DNA from: Firmicutes bacterium UBA4996
Lineage (GTDB): Bacteria; Bacillota; Limnochordia; Darwinibacteriales; Darwinibacteriaceae
Direction: 5' to 3'
DNA length: 53,018 bases
NCBI GenBank assembly: GCA_002396805.1
Contig: DGYW01000064.1
Span: forward strand, 103,808 to 156,825
The notes beneath the pieces are model-generated. The model was given only the letters and a program-made list of their open reading frames with translations, did no database searches and was not told where the DNA came from. Every line of letters starts with the position of its first letter. Position 1 is the stretch's first letter. This document shows positions 9,154-18,155 of this stretch, in pieces. Position numbers and translations under genes: made by a program.

Positions 9154-10409
9154 GAAGGTACCAGAGGCGCACTCTGTTCACCCTTTGGATCACCTACGCT
9201 CTTATGTATTTTGGTAGAGTGAACATGGCTATTGCCCTACCCTTTATCGAGCAGGAGTTTGGTTGGACCACCGCTAGTCTAAGTTTGATTAGTGGTGCGT
9301 TTTTTGCCGTCTACGCTCTGGGTCAGTTAGTAAATGGCATCTTGGGGGATCACCTATCAGCGCGTTGGTTTGTCTTTGTGGGCCTGTTAGGAACCGCCTT
9401 GATGAATTTGTGTTTTGGCTGGAGTAGATCCCTAGGCGCTATGATTTTGTTTTGGGGTTTGAATGGAGTGTTTCAGTCCATGGGGTGGGGTCCTATTCTC
9501 AAAACCGCCTCGAATTGGACGAGAGCGGAGGAGCGCAATAAGGTTTCTGGTTTTTTGGGGACCACCTTTGTCCTTGGGTCGTTGGCTTCATGGTACATTT
9601 CTGGACAGGTTCTGGGGAGGATGGAGCGTTGGGAATTAGTGTTCTGGTTTCCTGGGGTTGTTTTGCTCTTACAGGCTTTAATTTGGGTGTTCTTGATTAG
9701 GGATAACCCTGCAGAGCTTGGTATTACATTGCCAGGTAGTGGGGCAGTTGGGAGAAGACGAGCCCAGGGTCTATGCTCCACACTGAAGGATACAGCTGCC
9801 TTCCTGCGGCAACCGACCTTTCTACTCTTGGCAGTTGTCACCATCGTTCAAGGGATGATCAAGGATGGAATCACCTTTTGGACCCCCACTCTATTGGTGC
9901 AAAGCCATAATCAAAGTATTGCCATGGCTTCACTCTACGCGTTGGTTGTACCTTTATTTGGCTTTGTGGGCGTCGTAAGCACAACTTGGTTTAATCATCA
10001 CTTGGGTGATAGGGATGAACGAGCACTCGGAGTCTTATTTGGAATTGGAGCAATCCTAGCTCTCGGGGTTCGCCGGGTTTTTACTGGAGATTCTGTTTTG
10101 TTCTTAACCCTTTTGATAGGTCTATGCGGTGCCATAATTAACGGCATCAATATAGTCTTGCTCTCTTCTATTCCTTTGCGTTACGCCCATAGTGGTAAAA
10201 CATCGTCTCTCGCGGGATTCTTAGATTTCGCTTCGTACGTGGGGTCGGCTCTCATGACTGTGATCACGGGAGTGGTGGTTAATCTCTGGGGCTGGGGAAT
10301 TCTTCTATGGCTGTGGGTGGGACTCTTTGTGCTTGGTGCTCTTATCTTAGGGGTCGATTATGTGCTTACAGAAAAATCTCAGATTAAGGGGGAAATTACT
10401 TGCCAATAA
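9129..10409 (+). CDS. MFS transporter, OPA (organophosphate:phosphate antiporter)-like
   Basis: 426-residue permease with about 12 membrane segments. The N-terminus YALMYFGRVNMAIALPF, followed by GQLVNGILGDHLSARW and WGLNGVFQSMGWGP, resembles the GlpT/UhpT (OPA) group, which exchanges organic phosphates for inorganic phosphate. I accept GTG 9129 because GGGGGAG lies 7-8 bases upstream and no later start precedes the first membrane segment. This places the start 25 bases inside the PHP gene. An import of a phosphorylated compound that the PHP enzyme then dephosphorylates would explain the overlap. The end overlaps the following chromate transporter gene by 10 bases. Confidence 0.8.
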   Translation: MEQSHLLLRRYQRRTLFTLWITYALMYFGRVNMAIALPFIEQEFGWTTASLSLISGAFFAVYALGQLVNGILGDHLSARWFVFVGLLGTALMNLCFGWSRSLGAMILFWGLNGVFQSMGWGPILKTASNWTRAEERNKVSGFLGTTFVLGSLASWYISGQVLGRMERWELVFWFPGVVLLLQALIWVFLIRDNPAELGITLPGSGAVGRRRAQGLCSTLKDTAAFLRQPTFLLLAVVTIVQGMIKDGITFWTPTLLVQSHNQSIAMASLYALVVPLFGFVGVVSTTWFNHHLGDRDERALGVLFGIGAILALGVRRVFTGDSVLFLTLLIGLCGAIINGINIVLLSSIPLRYAHSGKTSSLAGFLDFASYVGSALMTVITGVVVNLWGWGILLWLWVGLFVLGALILGVDYVLTEKSQIKGEITCQ

Positions 10410-10942
10410 CTTTAGATCTAGCCTGGACCTTTTTTAAGATGGGTCTATTCACCTTTGGTGGTGGCTATGCCATGCTACCTCTTCTACAAAGGGAGGTTGT
10501 AGACAATAAGGGTTGGGCTACTGAAGAACAGTTACTTGATTATTATGCAATTGGACAGAGCACTCCAGGAATTATAGCGGTGAATACTGCGTCTTTTGTG
10601 GGGTACTTTCAAGCGGGGATCATCGGAGCTATCGCAGCAACCCTTGGCCTGGTCCTCCCTTCGATCATTATTATTCTCTTAGTGGCCTCAATCTTGCGCC
10701 AGTACATGGATCTGGCTGTTTTGCAACACGCCTTTGCCGGAGTTCGGGTGGCCGTATCTGCTCTAGTTACCGCTTCTGTGTACCGTTTAGGCAAGGCAGG
10801 CATCGTGGATAGCTTTTCCTTAGTCTGGACCATTATCACCTTTGTGTGCATTGCTTTTCTCAACATTTCGCCCCTTTGGATTGTCTTGGCTTCCTTTGTG
10901 TTGGGTAATATTATTCAGTCAGTTAGGACGAAAGCATCATGA
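10400..10942 (+). CDS. Half-size chromate (CHR family) transporter, subunit 1
   Basis: 180-residue membrane protein of the short-chain CHR family. Typical features are the N-terminal F-x-K-x-G-x-x-x-F-GGG-Y pattern (FKMGLFTFGGGYAMLP), GQSTPGIIAVNTASFVGY (about 52-69) and LGLVLPSIIIILLV. Short CHR proteins are encoded in pairs and are thought to work as heterodimers of opposite orientation, like B. subtilis YwrB/YwrA. Chromate export is known for the family; the natural substrate may be another oxyanion. It starts at TTG 10400 with AAGGGGG upstream, overlapping the OPA-like gene by 10 bases. It is coupled to the second half gene by an ATGA overlap (10939-10942). Confidence 0.88.
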   Translation: MPITLDLAWTFFKMGLFTFGGGYAMLPLLQREVVDNKGWATEEQLLDYYAIGQSTPGIIAVNTASFVGYFQAGIIGAIAATLGLVLPSIIIILLVASILRQYMDLAVLQHAFAGVRVAVSALVTASVYRLGKAGIVDSFSLVWTIITFVCIAFLNISPLWIVLASFVLGNIIQSVRTKAS

Positions 10943-11508
10943 TTACATACCTGTTATTAATGTTTGAATTTGCTAAAACTGGGCTGTTCGCTGTTGGTGG
11001 GGGTTTAGCCACTTTGCCTTTCCTGCGTGAAATGGCAATGAACTATCCGTGGTTTACTATGAGTGATTTACTGGACATGATCGCCATATCAGAGAGTACT
11101 CCAGGACCTATTGGGGTCAATATGGCTACCTTCGCAGGCTTTAATGCTGCAGGAGCTTTAGGTGGAATTATCGCCACTTTGTCCCTCGTTTTTCCCTCCA
11201 TAATCGTTGTGGTGATTATCGCGTCTTTTATGGATCGCTTTCATAAGTCCCTCATTATCCAACGGGGGTTTTATCTGTTAAGGGCTGCCACCGCAGGCTT
11301 AATCGCAGGGGCCATCTTCGAGGTGGTCTTGTTATCTCTTTTTGATGTTAGTGCTTATACTGCTACAAAAGAGCTGGTAACATTAGTACGCTGGCCTGCT
11401 CTACTGATGTTTATAGTTCTTGGTTATCTAATAAGGAGATTTCCCAAAGTGCACCCAATTGCCTTCATCGTCGGAAGTGCAGCGCTAGGTATTCTCCTAA
11501 AACTCTAA
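10939..11508 (+). CDS. Half-size chromate (CHR family) transporter, subunit 2
   Basis: 189 residues, the partner of the preceding gene. It has the parallel motifs FEFAKTGLFAVGGGLATLPF and SESTPGPIGVNMATFAGF (about 53-70), then SLVFPSIIVVVIIASF. The C-terminal half contains further hydrophobic segments ending in AALGILLKL. The start codon is shared in an ATGA overlap with the stop of subunit 1, so equimolar translation is likely. The gene ends the plus-strand run that begins with GH125 and is followed within 10 bases by a strong bidirectional terminator. Confidence 0.88.
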   Translation: MITYLLLMFEFAKTGLFAVGGGLATLPFLREMAMNYPWFTMSDLLDMIAISESTPGPIGVNMATFAGFNAAGALGGIIATLSLVFPSIIVVVIIASFMDRFHKSLIIQRGFYLLRAATAGLIAGAIFEVVLLSLFDVSAYTATKELVTLVRWPALLMFIVLGYLIRRFPKVHPIAFIVGSAALGILLKL

Positions 11509-11509
11509 G

Positions 11510-11547
11510 AAAAAAGATGCTCCCTGCAGTTGAGGGAGCATTTTTTT
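11510..11547. terminator. Bidirectional intrinsic terminator
   Basis: Perfect 9-bp stem ATGCTCCCT (11517-11525) and AGGGAGCAT (11533-11541), 7-base loop, seven Ts on the plus strand and an A-run on the left that becomes a T-tract on the minus strand. It separates the CHR genes from the convergent chemoreceptor gene. Confidence 0.92.
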
Positions 11548-11555
11548 GTGTGAAA

Positions 11556-13415
11556 TTAGATACGGAAACCCTGGATAATTACTTCTAGGTCTTGGGCTAA
11601 GTCACTGAGCTCTTGAGCGGACTTGGCTAGGTGTTGGGATACGGCAGCCTGCTCTTCTGTCATGGCTGCTAAGGCTTGGCCACCTTCCCCAATGGTAGCG
11701 ATGCCGTTGGATATATCCTGAATTTGGGTGGTTAATGTGGCCACGGCATTCAAGATACTCCTTAGCGTTTTGCTACTGTGTTGGACTACCGTTGCTGTAT
11801 CTTGGGCCTTTTTAACCCCTTGATCCATGCCACCAAGAGCTGTGTGGGTAGCGTGCTTAATGGCTTCCATCGAAGCGGAAATGTTCAGAGTGGCTTGCCG
11901 AGATTGTTCAGAAAGACGCCTGATTTCTTCTGCCACCACCGAGAACCCTCGACCACTATCTCCAGCTCGCGCAGCCTCAATGGAGGCATTTAAAGCTAGA
12001 AGATTCGTCTGATCAGCGATCTCCGCGATAACCCCTACAACTCGCTGGGTCTCTAGGGAGCCTTCGGAGAGTGTATTCATTAGTTTGGCTAGATTTTCCA
12101 TCTCCTGGCGCAAGTCTTCGCTATGGATAACCGTTTCTTCCAAAGCCCCTTCGCCCTCTTGCACGATGAGCGAAATGCTGTTTGCAGTTTCGGCCATGGC
12201 TTGAGCTTGGTTATTCATCGTCTCAACCGTATGGGCAAATTCGATGGTTGTATTGGCCACTTCGCCTAAGGAGGCATCGGTTTCTTGAATACTCGAAGAT
12301 AACTCATGTGCATGGATTTGAACTAGACCGGTAGAACTTTGTACCTTATGGATTACTCCGCTGAGGGCTGTCATCATGGTACTGAACGCCCTGGCTAGCG
12401 ATCCAATCTCATCTTGCCGGTTAACTGTAATTTCGTGGGTTAAATCGCCTTCGGCTACTAATTCAGCTTGTTTTTGGAGGGCCACAATAGGCCTGGACAG
12501 GGAGTGCGCCCATAAACTAGCTAAGACCACCCCGAGGACAATGGCCATAATCAGGGTAGGAATGAAACGCTTGCGTAATAGAGTTAGGTCTTCTAGCACA
12601 TCTTTGGTGTTGGCGATAATGGCCATGGACCAGCCAGTAACAGGGATGGGGGCATAGACCAACGTTTGTCTATGATCATCTACTTGGAATGTTGCGGTTT
12701 TATTCTCTCCTCTGAGCATGTCTGCTACGATTGCTTGTAAACTTGGGGAGGAACGAGTGAAGAGGTCATTGCCTAGATATTTTCTGTCGGAATGGGCAAT
12801 AGTATTGCCTTGGGCATCAATAATCCACCCGTACCCACAGCCATTGATTCTGGCTTGGCTTGCCAGGCCTTGAATATAATCAAAGCTGACGGCAGCACCG
12901 AGTGCTCCAACAAGTTCGGAGCTAGATTCGATGGGGCGCAGGACATAGAAGACTAAATTGCCACTTGCCGTGCTAAAAACCGGATCCGAAAAGGCTACGG
13001 AGGCACCATCAAGTATTTCCTGAAAGCTCTCGTCACCACTAAAATTTAGGTGCTGTTCGTTAACAGTCTTGGCTTGACCGTTTAAATCTACTACGAAAAT
13101 GGTTTCGTAGTCTGGGTGCCCGTCTAAGATCCCCTCTAAGATGGGCTTTTGTTCGTTCCAATTCATGGCCCTAATACCCGTTGCTCCCGAAACTGCATCT
13201 AATTCGCGACTGGCGGCTAGAACCCAGTTATTAACGATTTCTGCGTTTTGCTGGGCACTTAAGTTGCTAGAACGTTCTAACGAGTCTTCTAAAATGTTTT
13301 TGGAGACTAGATAGGAGGTAAGCATTGTGCCCACTACCACTAAGAAGATCATAGTTGTTACGCCAACAATTAGCTGCGAACGTAAGCTAAGAGTTTTTTT
13401 ACCCATTCGTACCAT
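11556..13415 (-). CDS. Methyl-accepting chemotaxis protein with dCache sensor
   Basis: Transmembrane chemoreceptor, 619 residues. Order: N-terminal membrane segment (about 14-36), an extracellular dCache-type sensor (about 37-280), a second membrane segment (about 285-305), HAMP linker, and the long cytoplasmic coiled-coil signalling domain. The hairpin-tip sequence is ADQTNLLALNASIEAARAG (tip Glu/Ala/Arg pattern intact), with GRGFSVVAEEIRRLSEQS after it. It signals to CheA/CheW, which are not encoded here. It starts at ATG 13415 behind GGGGTGAG. A good sigma-A-type promoter lies upstream (13468-13496). The ligand cannot be told; I see no clear amino-acid-binding dCache signature. Confidence 0.93.
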   Translation of the reverse strand: MVRMGKKTLSLRSQLIVGVTTMIFLVVVGTMLTSYLVSKNILEDSLERSSNLSAQQNAEIVNNWVLAASRELDAVSGATGIRAMNWNEQKPILEGILDGHPDYETIFVVDLNGQAKTVNEQHLNFSGDESFQEILDGASVAFSDPVFSTASGNLVFYVLRPIESSSELVGALGAAVSFDYIQGLASQARINGCGYGWIIDAQGNTIAHSDRKYLGNDLFTRSSPSLQAIVADMLRGENKTATFQVDDHRQTLVYAPIPVTGWSMAIIANTKDVLEDLTLLRKRFIPTLIMAIVLGVVLASLWAHSLSRPIVALQKQAELVAEGDLTHEITVNRQDEIGSLARAFSTMMTALSGVIHKVQSSTGLVQIHAHELSSSIQETDASLGEVANTTIEFAHTVETMNNQAQAMAETANSISLIVQEGEGALEETVIHSEDLRQEMENLAKLMNTLSEGSLETQRVVGVIAEIADQTNLLALNASIEAARAGDSGRGFSVVAEEIRRLSEQSRQATLNISASMEAIKHATHTALGGMDQGVKKAQDTATVVQHSSKTLRSILNAVATLTTQIQDISNGIATIGEGGQALAAMTEEQAAVSQHLAKSAQELSDLAQDLEVIIQGFRI

Positions 13416-13467
13416 TCTCTCACCCCGACTAATGCTACATATTTAAGAAGGATTACTAACATGACCA

Positions 13468-13510
13468 AGTATAGCAGAAGATGGATAATAACTCAAGGAA
13501 TTTGCCTTGA
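13468..13510 (-). promoter_or_regulatory. Promoter of the chemoreceptor gene with an overlapping inverted repeat
   Basis: On the minus strand, TTGAGT (13491-13496) and TATACT (13468-13473) are separated by exactly 17 bases, close to the sigma-A consensus. The inverted repeat TCAAGG/CCTTGA (13493-13498 and 13505-13510, 6-base gap) overlaps the -35 box and could be an operator. No sigma-D-like element was seen here, unlike upstream of fliD. Confidence 0.6.
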
Positions 13511-13566
13511 TACGTCGAAGATTTTCATATCTTGACTGCAAAGTTAGCGAAAGGAATGTGGTAATT

Positions 13567-15033
13567 GTGGAAATACGTGCTGTGGTGTATGACCGAGAGC
13601 TAGTTAACGATGTACTACTTTTTGTCATGGAAGACGGTATTAAAGAACAGGAATGGCCAGTAGAAAATGTGCAGTCTCTTTTTGAGGCCCAGGGTTTTTC
13701 GGGCAAGTTTGGCGAAGTGTTTTCTTACGTTTATGTCCAAGAGGGAGCAGAACCTCGAAGAGTGATCGTTGCCGGTCTAGGTACGGCTGCGGAACTCAGT
13801 TTAGAAAAAGTGCGCAAAGCCCTTGGTAAAGGGATCAAGGAAGCCGAGAAACTTAAAATCCGGACCTTGACAATTGCTCCCTGGACCATTGACAGTCTTA
13901 CTGTTCAAGACGTGACTCGGGCGTTAACTGAGGCCGCTTTGTTGAGCGCTTATCGCTTTGATCGCTATCTCTCTGAACAGAAAGAGATAAGTTTGCGTAG
14001 CCTCCAAATTGCCTATCACATATCTAATGAAGGAGACGTTATGGCCGGGATCAAATTAGGCCAAATCCTTGGTCAGTCCACTAACTTGGCTCGCAACCTA
14101 GTCAATGAACCCGCTAACGTTCTCACACCGAAGCGTTTAGCTCAGGAGGCGCAAAAAGCTGGAGACGAATACGGTTTTGAGGTGGAGGTATTTGAGCCAG
14201 AAGCTATCGCTGCCTTAAACATGAAGGCTTTTCTAGAGGTGGGCAAGGCTAGTGCTAATACCCCGCGCTTAATTGTAATGCGCCACTTTGGAAGTCCGGA
14301 CCAAGCTGAAAAGATTCTTGGCTTAGTAGGCAAGGGCCTTACTTATGATAGTGGTGGGTTATCCATAAAGCCTGGTGATAGCATGGGTACTATGAAGTAC
14401 GATATGGCAGGTTCTGCCGCGGTAATTGGTGCTATGGCTGCCATTGCCCAAGCCAACCTCCCACTGAATGTAGTGGCTGTAGTAGCCGCCTGTGAGAATC
14501 TCATTTCGGGCACTGGCTATCGTCCTGGTGACATTATTAGCTCCATGGCCGGTAAGAGTATCTTAATCGACTCCACCGATGCGGAAGGACGCCTCACTTT
14601 AGCTGACGCTGTGCATTACATTATTACGGAAGAGAAGGTCCACACTGTGGTTGACGTGGCTACCCTTACTGGTGCAGCCATCGTGGCCTTAGGCAATACA
14701 ACAACTGGGGTAGTGACCAATAATCAAGGTCTATACGCGAAGCTTCAAGCGGCCTCGGAGCAATCAGGTGAGCGGGTCTGGCAGTTACCGAGTTTCCCGG
14801 AGTACAGGGAGCAAAATAAAACACCGCTCGCGGATCTGAAAAATACTGGTGGACGGGCTGCCGGTACGATTACTGCTGGTTTGTTTATTGAGGCTTTCGT
14901 ACAAGAGAAACCTTGGCTTCACTTGGATATTGCAGGCACCGCATTTACTGCAAAAGAGTTAGATTACCTAATTGAAGGTGGGACCGGTGTTGGGGTAAGG
15001 CTACTTTATCACTTCGCCACCAGCTTTGTATAA
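13567..15033 (+). CDS. pepA: Leucyl aminopeptidase (M17 cytosol aminopeptidase)
   Basis: Di-metal exopeptidase that removes N-terminal residues from peptides in the cytoplasm; the active form is a hexamer. Metal ligands K256, D261, D279, D338 and E340 and catalytic K268 and R342 are all present (in GKGLTYDSGG, KYDMAGS and STDAEGRL). Their spacing is the same as in E. coli PepA. I chose GTG 13567, giving 488 residues beginning MEIRAVVYD and an AAAGGA 11 bases upstream. GTG 13558 or TTG 13507 would add residues not typical of the family. It is the first gene of a tight run with an MFS transporter, a diguanylate cyclase and a thioesterase. Confidence 0.93.
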   Translation: MEIRAVVYDRELVNDVLLFVMEDGIKEQEWPVENVQSLFEAQGFSGKFGEVFSYVYVQEGAEPRRVIVAGLGTAAELSLEKVRKALGKGIKEAEKLKIRTLTIAPWTIDSLTVQDVTRALTEAALLSAYRFDRYLSEQKEISLRSLQIAYHISNEGDVMAGIKLGQILGQSTNLARNLVNEPANVLTPKRLAQEAQKAGDEYGFEVEVFEPEAIAALNMKAFLEVGKASANTPRLIVMRHFGSPDQAEKILGLVGKGLTYDSGGLSIKPGDSMGTMKYDMAGSAAVIGAMAAIAQANLPLNVVAVVAACENLISGTGYRPGDIISSMAGKSILIDSTDAEGRLTLADAVHYIITEEKVHTVVDVATLTGAAIVALGNTTTGVVTNNQGLYAKLQAASEQSGERVWQLPSFPEYREQNKTPLADLKNTGGRAAGTITAGLFIEAFVQEKPWLHLDIAGTAFTAKELDYLIEGGTGVGVRLLYHFATSFV

Positions 15034-15046
15034 GAGGGGAGGCGCC

Positions 15047-16288
15047 ATGGGGGCTCAGTCCCCATGGCGAAACCACCCAGCTGTCTATGTTGTTTCGGGG
15101 ATTACTGCACTTTCCCTATTTGGAGATGCCTTGCTATATAGTATTTTGCCCCTCTATGCAGGTGACTTAGGTATACCACTGTTGGCTGTGGGAATTATCT
15201 TGTCTATGAACCGTTGGGTCCGCTTGGGTACAAACCCATTAGCAGCAAGGGTTTATGACCGGCAAGGTTTATTTAGACCCTTGTTAGGGGCGATGATTTT
15301 AGCAGTTTTGTCCACTTTTTTGTACTCGCGCGCGTGGGGCCTAGCTGTGTTTTTGTTAGCTCGAGCCTTATGGGGCTTAAGTTGGTCCCATTTACGTTTA
15401 GGTAGCCTCTTGGTGATCCTCAGCACATCAGGTTCCTCCCTGGGATTAGCCATAGGTACTCACCATGCCCTTACACGATTGGGGAGTGCGTTCACGTCTG
15501 TAGTTGGTGGGTTACTGGTCGATAGGGGTGGCTATCAATGGGGTCTTACGATCATGACCATCCTTTCTTCCTTGGGGATCTTTTTGGTTGTGGGGTTGCG
15601 CCGTTTGCTTCCTAGTGGATTAGAAGACACCAAGCAGAGGACCACCGCTCAGCAAGGTGAGAATTTAGCTGTCCCAGAATTGTCACCTTCAATGTGTTAT
15701 GCAGGTGGTTTTACGGTAAGCTTTGTCAGTGCCGGTGTGATTGTCTCTAGCCTGTCCTTGGTGTTGCAACAACGTCTAGGCGATGCTGTTAGTCTTGGTT
15801 CTTGGACTTTAGGTATAGCCACCATTTCGGGGCTACTCTTTGCTGTGCGGTGGACTAGCAGTTTGGTCATTGCTCCGCTAGTGGGTAGGCTGATTGACCT
15901 GACAGGCCGGGTCCGAGTTTTTCGTTTGCTAACCCTGGTGATGGTCGTTGCTTTATTGATCTTCGGTGGTGTGCTCAATCCTCTAGTCACAGTAGTGGTG
16001 GCTTGTCTACTGTTTTTTGCGGGGAATTCTCTAGAGGTAGTATTCGACACAGCGATTGGCGACACCACTTATCAAGAAGGGGAAGAAGCGACTACAACAC
16101 GCCTGAGTCGTTATGCTTCTTTTTATGACTTAGGTGCAGCTAGTGGTCCTGTTGTTGCCTATTATTTAGGTAGTAGAATTGGGTTCGAATGGTCATTTTA
16201 TCTTGGCGCAGGCTTGATGTTTATATTACTCGCCATCGACGTACTAGATCTATTTCCCATGGGCGTGCCTGCTGATGAGCAGATGTGA
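15047..16288 (+). CDS. MFS transporter
   Basis: 413-residue permease with about 12 membrane segments. The N-terminal half has DALLYSILPLYAG and, after segment 2, a motif-A-like region (about residues 60-75, NPLAARVYDRQG). The second half has PLVGRLIDLTGRVRVF. The overall pattern is that of drug or metabolite exporters, but no substrate-specific signature is recognisable. ATG 15047 is preceded by GAGGGGAGG at a short but workable distance; the earlier TTG 15026 overlaps pepA and lacks a ribosome-binding site. It lies 13 bases after pepA, and its stop overlaps the GTG at 16285 next to the following gene, so it is co-transcribed. Confidence 0.8.
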   Translation: MGAQSPWRNHPAVYVVSGITALSLFGDALLYSILPLYAGDLGIPLLAVGIILSMNRWVRLGTNPLAARVYDRQGLFRPLLGAMILAVLSTFLYSRAWGLAVFLLARALWGLSWSHLRLGSLLVILSTSGSSLGLAIGTHHALTRLGSAFTSVVGGLLVDRGGYQWGLTIMTILSSLGIFLVVGLRRLLPSGLEDTKQRTTAQQGENLAVPELSPSMCYAGGFTVSFVSAGVIVSSLSLVLQQRLGDAVSLGSWTLGIATISGLLFAVRWTSSLVIAPLVGRLIDLTGRVRVFRLLTLVMVVALLIFGGVLNPLVTVVVACLLFFAGNSLEVVFDTAIGDTTYQEGEEATTTRLSRYASFYDLGAASGPVVAYYLGSRIGFEWSFYLGAGLMFILLAIDVLDLFPMGVPADEQM

Positions 16289-16305
16289 TGGATGGGGGAT
16301 TGGGT

Positions 16306-18150
16306 GTGAAACGGGTCATCATAGTGTGGCTGATTTTAATTGGCATAGTAATGCTTGGCCCTGCGGCTCAGGCTAATAATCGGCTTGTGGTGGTGGGTGA
16401 TGATCATGCCTATCCTCCCTTTGCCTTTTTAGATCAGGATGGTCAACCTAGTGGGTTTAGCATTGATTTGATTTGCGCTGTCGCGGACGTTCTGGGCTGG
16501 GAGTTACAGATTGAGTTGGGGTCTTGGGCTGAAATCAAGGATAAGTTACATACTGGAGAACTCGATCTGATCACCGGTATGTTTTACTCTAGCGCTAGAA
16601 CTCAGGACTTTGCTTTTACAACTCGGCATTCCGTTGCTAGTGGTGATGTTTTCACGCGCTTAGACACCAAGATTAGCAGCCTTGAGGAATTACGGGGCCG
16701 GCGGGTGGTCGTACAAGAAGATGATATTGTCCACGAGTACCTCGCTGAACAGAATCTGGATTTGGACTTTGTTCCAGTGGCTAACGTGGCCCAAGCCTTA
16801 CGGTTGATTGCTTCGGGCGAGGAAGACTTCGCCGCTGTGTTATTGATTCCTGGACATTATGCCATACACGAATACGGCCTGAATAATGTTCGCAGTAATA
16901 ATTTGCAAATTGCCCCGTCGGATTATTGTTTTGCCGTGAAAAAAGACAACATAGTACTTCGACTCATGCTCGATGAAGGCTTGCGCATAGTTAAGGCGAC
17001 TGGCAAATATGATGAGATTTATGCTACATGGCTTGGGGTTTGGGAGCAACAGCAAGAGCGAGATTGGCAGAGAAGGACCAAGGCCCTAATGATCTCTTCA
17101 GCAGTTGCAGTTGTTGTTTTGGTGTGGTCCTTGATACTACAGTATCTGGTTCGGCTGCGTACGGCCGATTTAACTCGCGCTAATGCCCGTTTGACTACAA
17201 GTCGCGAGGATCTTTTTTATGCTAACGAGGAGTTGCGCGCGACGATACAACAACTGACTGCTACCACTAATCAATTAGTTGATCAATATGAGCAGCTGCA
17301 GTTGATGGAAGAAGCTCTTTCGGAGGAAAAAGATTTGCTCCGTACCACTTTGCTCTCCGTCGGTGAGGGTATAGTGGTGACAGATTACTCTGGACGGGTA
17401 GTCATGATTAATCCCGTAGCTCAAAATCTGACTGGCTGGCCTAATCGAACAGCTCTTGGCCACTTCTATCATGAGATTTTTCCTGGCGAGCATGCTCGAG
17501 TGGTGGAGCAGGTGATTTATACGGAGCAGACGATTGAAATCGAGGAACTCACACTGAAAGTGGGAGATGAAGAGTCTATCGTAGCTTGTACAATTGCCCC
17601 CATTCAAGATCTCAACGAAGTGGTAAGAGGGTCCGTAGCGGTGATCAGGGATATTTCTGAGGCTACTCGTCAACGCAGGGAAATTGAGTATCTTAGTTTC
17701 CATGATCCTCTTACAGGTTTGTATAATCGTCGGGGTTTCTCGCGGGAACTAGAGAGGTGCGATCAACTATCTAGCTTACCACTGGCGGTCATCGTTGGTG
17801 ATGTGAATGGTCTTAAGTTAATTAATGATGCCTTCGGACATGCTTGCGGTGATGAGTTATTAGTTAAAGTAGCTAAGGTTTTACAAAGTGCTGTTGGGGA
17901 TTCTGGTATAGTGGCTAGATTAGGGGGAGATGAATTTGCTGTGGTACTCTCGAATACTAACCTTGAGGTAGCACAGGGCAAGATTCGAGAGCTAAAACAC
18001 CGAGCGCAACGGGAGACAGTCCAATCCGTTCAGATTTCTATTGCCTTTGGGGTCGCCGTCAAGACGCAACTGGATCAAAGTCTTCAAGACTGCTTTAATC
18101 TAGCAGAAGAGCACATGTATCAGGATAAGCTCAAATGGAAAGGGAGTTGA
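16306..18150 (+). CDS. Diguanylate cyclase with periplasmic-binding-type sensor, PAS and GGDEF domains
   Basis: Membrane-bound sensor enzyme that makes cyclic di-GMP from two GTP. It has a signal sequence (residues 1-23, ending GPAAQA), a family-3 solute-binding domain outside the cell (about 25-250, starting RLVVVGDDHAYPPFAF), one membrane segment (about 260-282), a coiled coil, a PAS domain (about 340-450) and a C-terminal GGDEF domain. The motif GGDEF at 540-544 is intact. No RxxD inhibitory site precedes it (VGDS in that place), so classical product inhibition is unlikely. GTG 16306 is chosen because it puts MKRVIIVWL at the signal-peptide start and GGGGGA 6 bases upstream; GTG 16285 lacks a site. 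The external ligand is probably an amino acid or similar small solute (inferred). Confidence 0.92.
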   Translation: MKRVIIVWLILIGIVMLGPAAQANNRLVVVGDDHAYPPFAFLDQDGQPSGFSIDLICAVADVLGWELQIELGSWAEIKDKLHTGELDLITGMFYSSARTQDFAFTTRHSVASGDVFTRLDTKISSLEELRGRRVVVQEDDIVHEYLAEQNLDLDFVPVANVAQALRLIASGEEDFAAVLLIPGHYAIHEYGLNNVRSNNLQIAPSDYCFAVKKDNIVLRLMLDEGLRIVKATGKYDEIYATWLGVWEQQQERDWQRRTKALMISSAVAVVVLVWSLILQYLVRLRTADLTRANARLTTSREDLFYANEELRATIQQLTATTNQLVDQYEQLQLMEEALSEEKDLLRTTLLSVGEGIVVTDYSGRVVMINPVAQNLTGWPNRTALGHFYHEIFPGEHARVVEQVIYTEQTIEIEELTLKVGDEESIVACTIAPIQDLNEVVRGSVAVIRDISEATRQRREIEYLSFHDPLTGLYNRRGFSRELERCDQLSSLPLAVIVGDVNGLKLINDAFGHACGDELLVKVAKVLQSAVGDSGIVARLGGDEFAVVLSNTNLEVAQGKIRELKHRAQRETVQSVQISIAFGVAVKTQLDQSLQDCFNLAEEHMYQDKLKWKGS

Positions 18151-18155
18151 TTATC

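Noticed and set aside
11556..13415. Amino-acid-sensing dCache (dCache_1AA) receptor
   Set aside because: The Y-x2-R-x2-WY...D ligand signature was not found in the sensor region, so no ligand is claimed.
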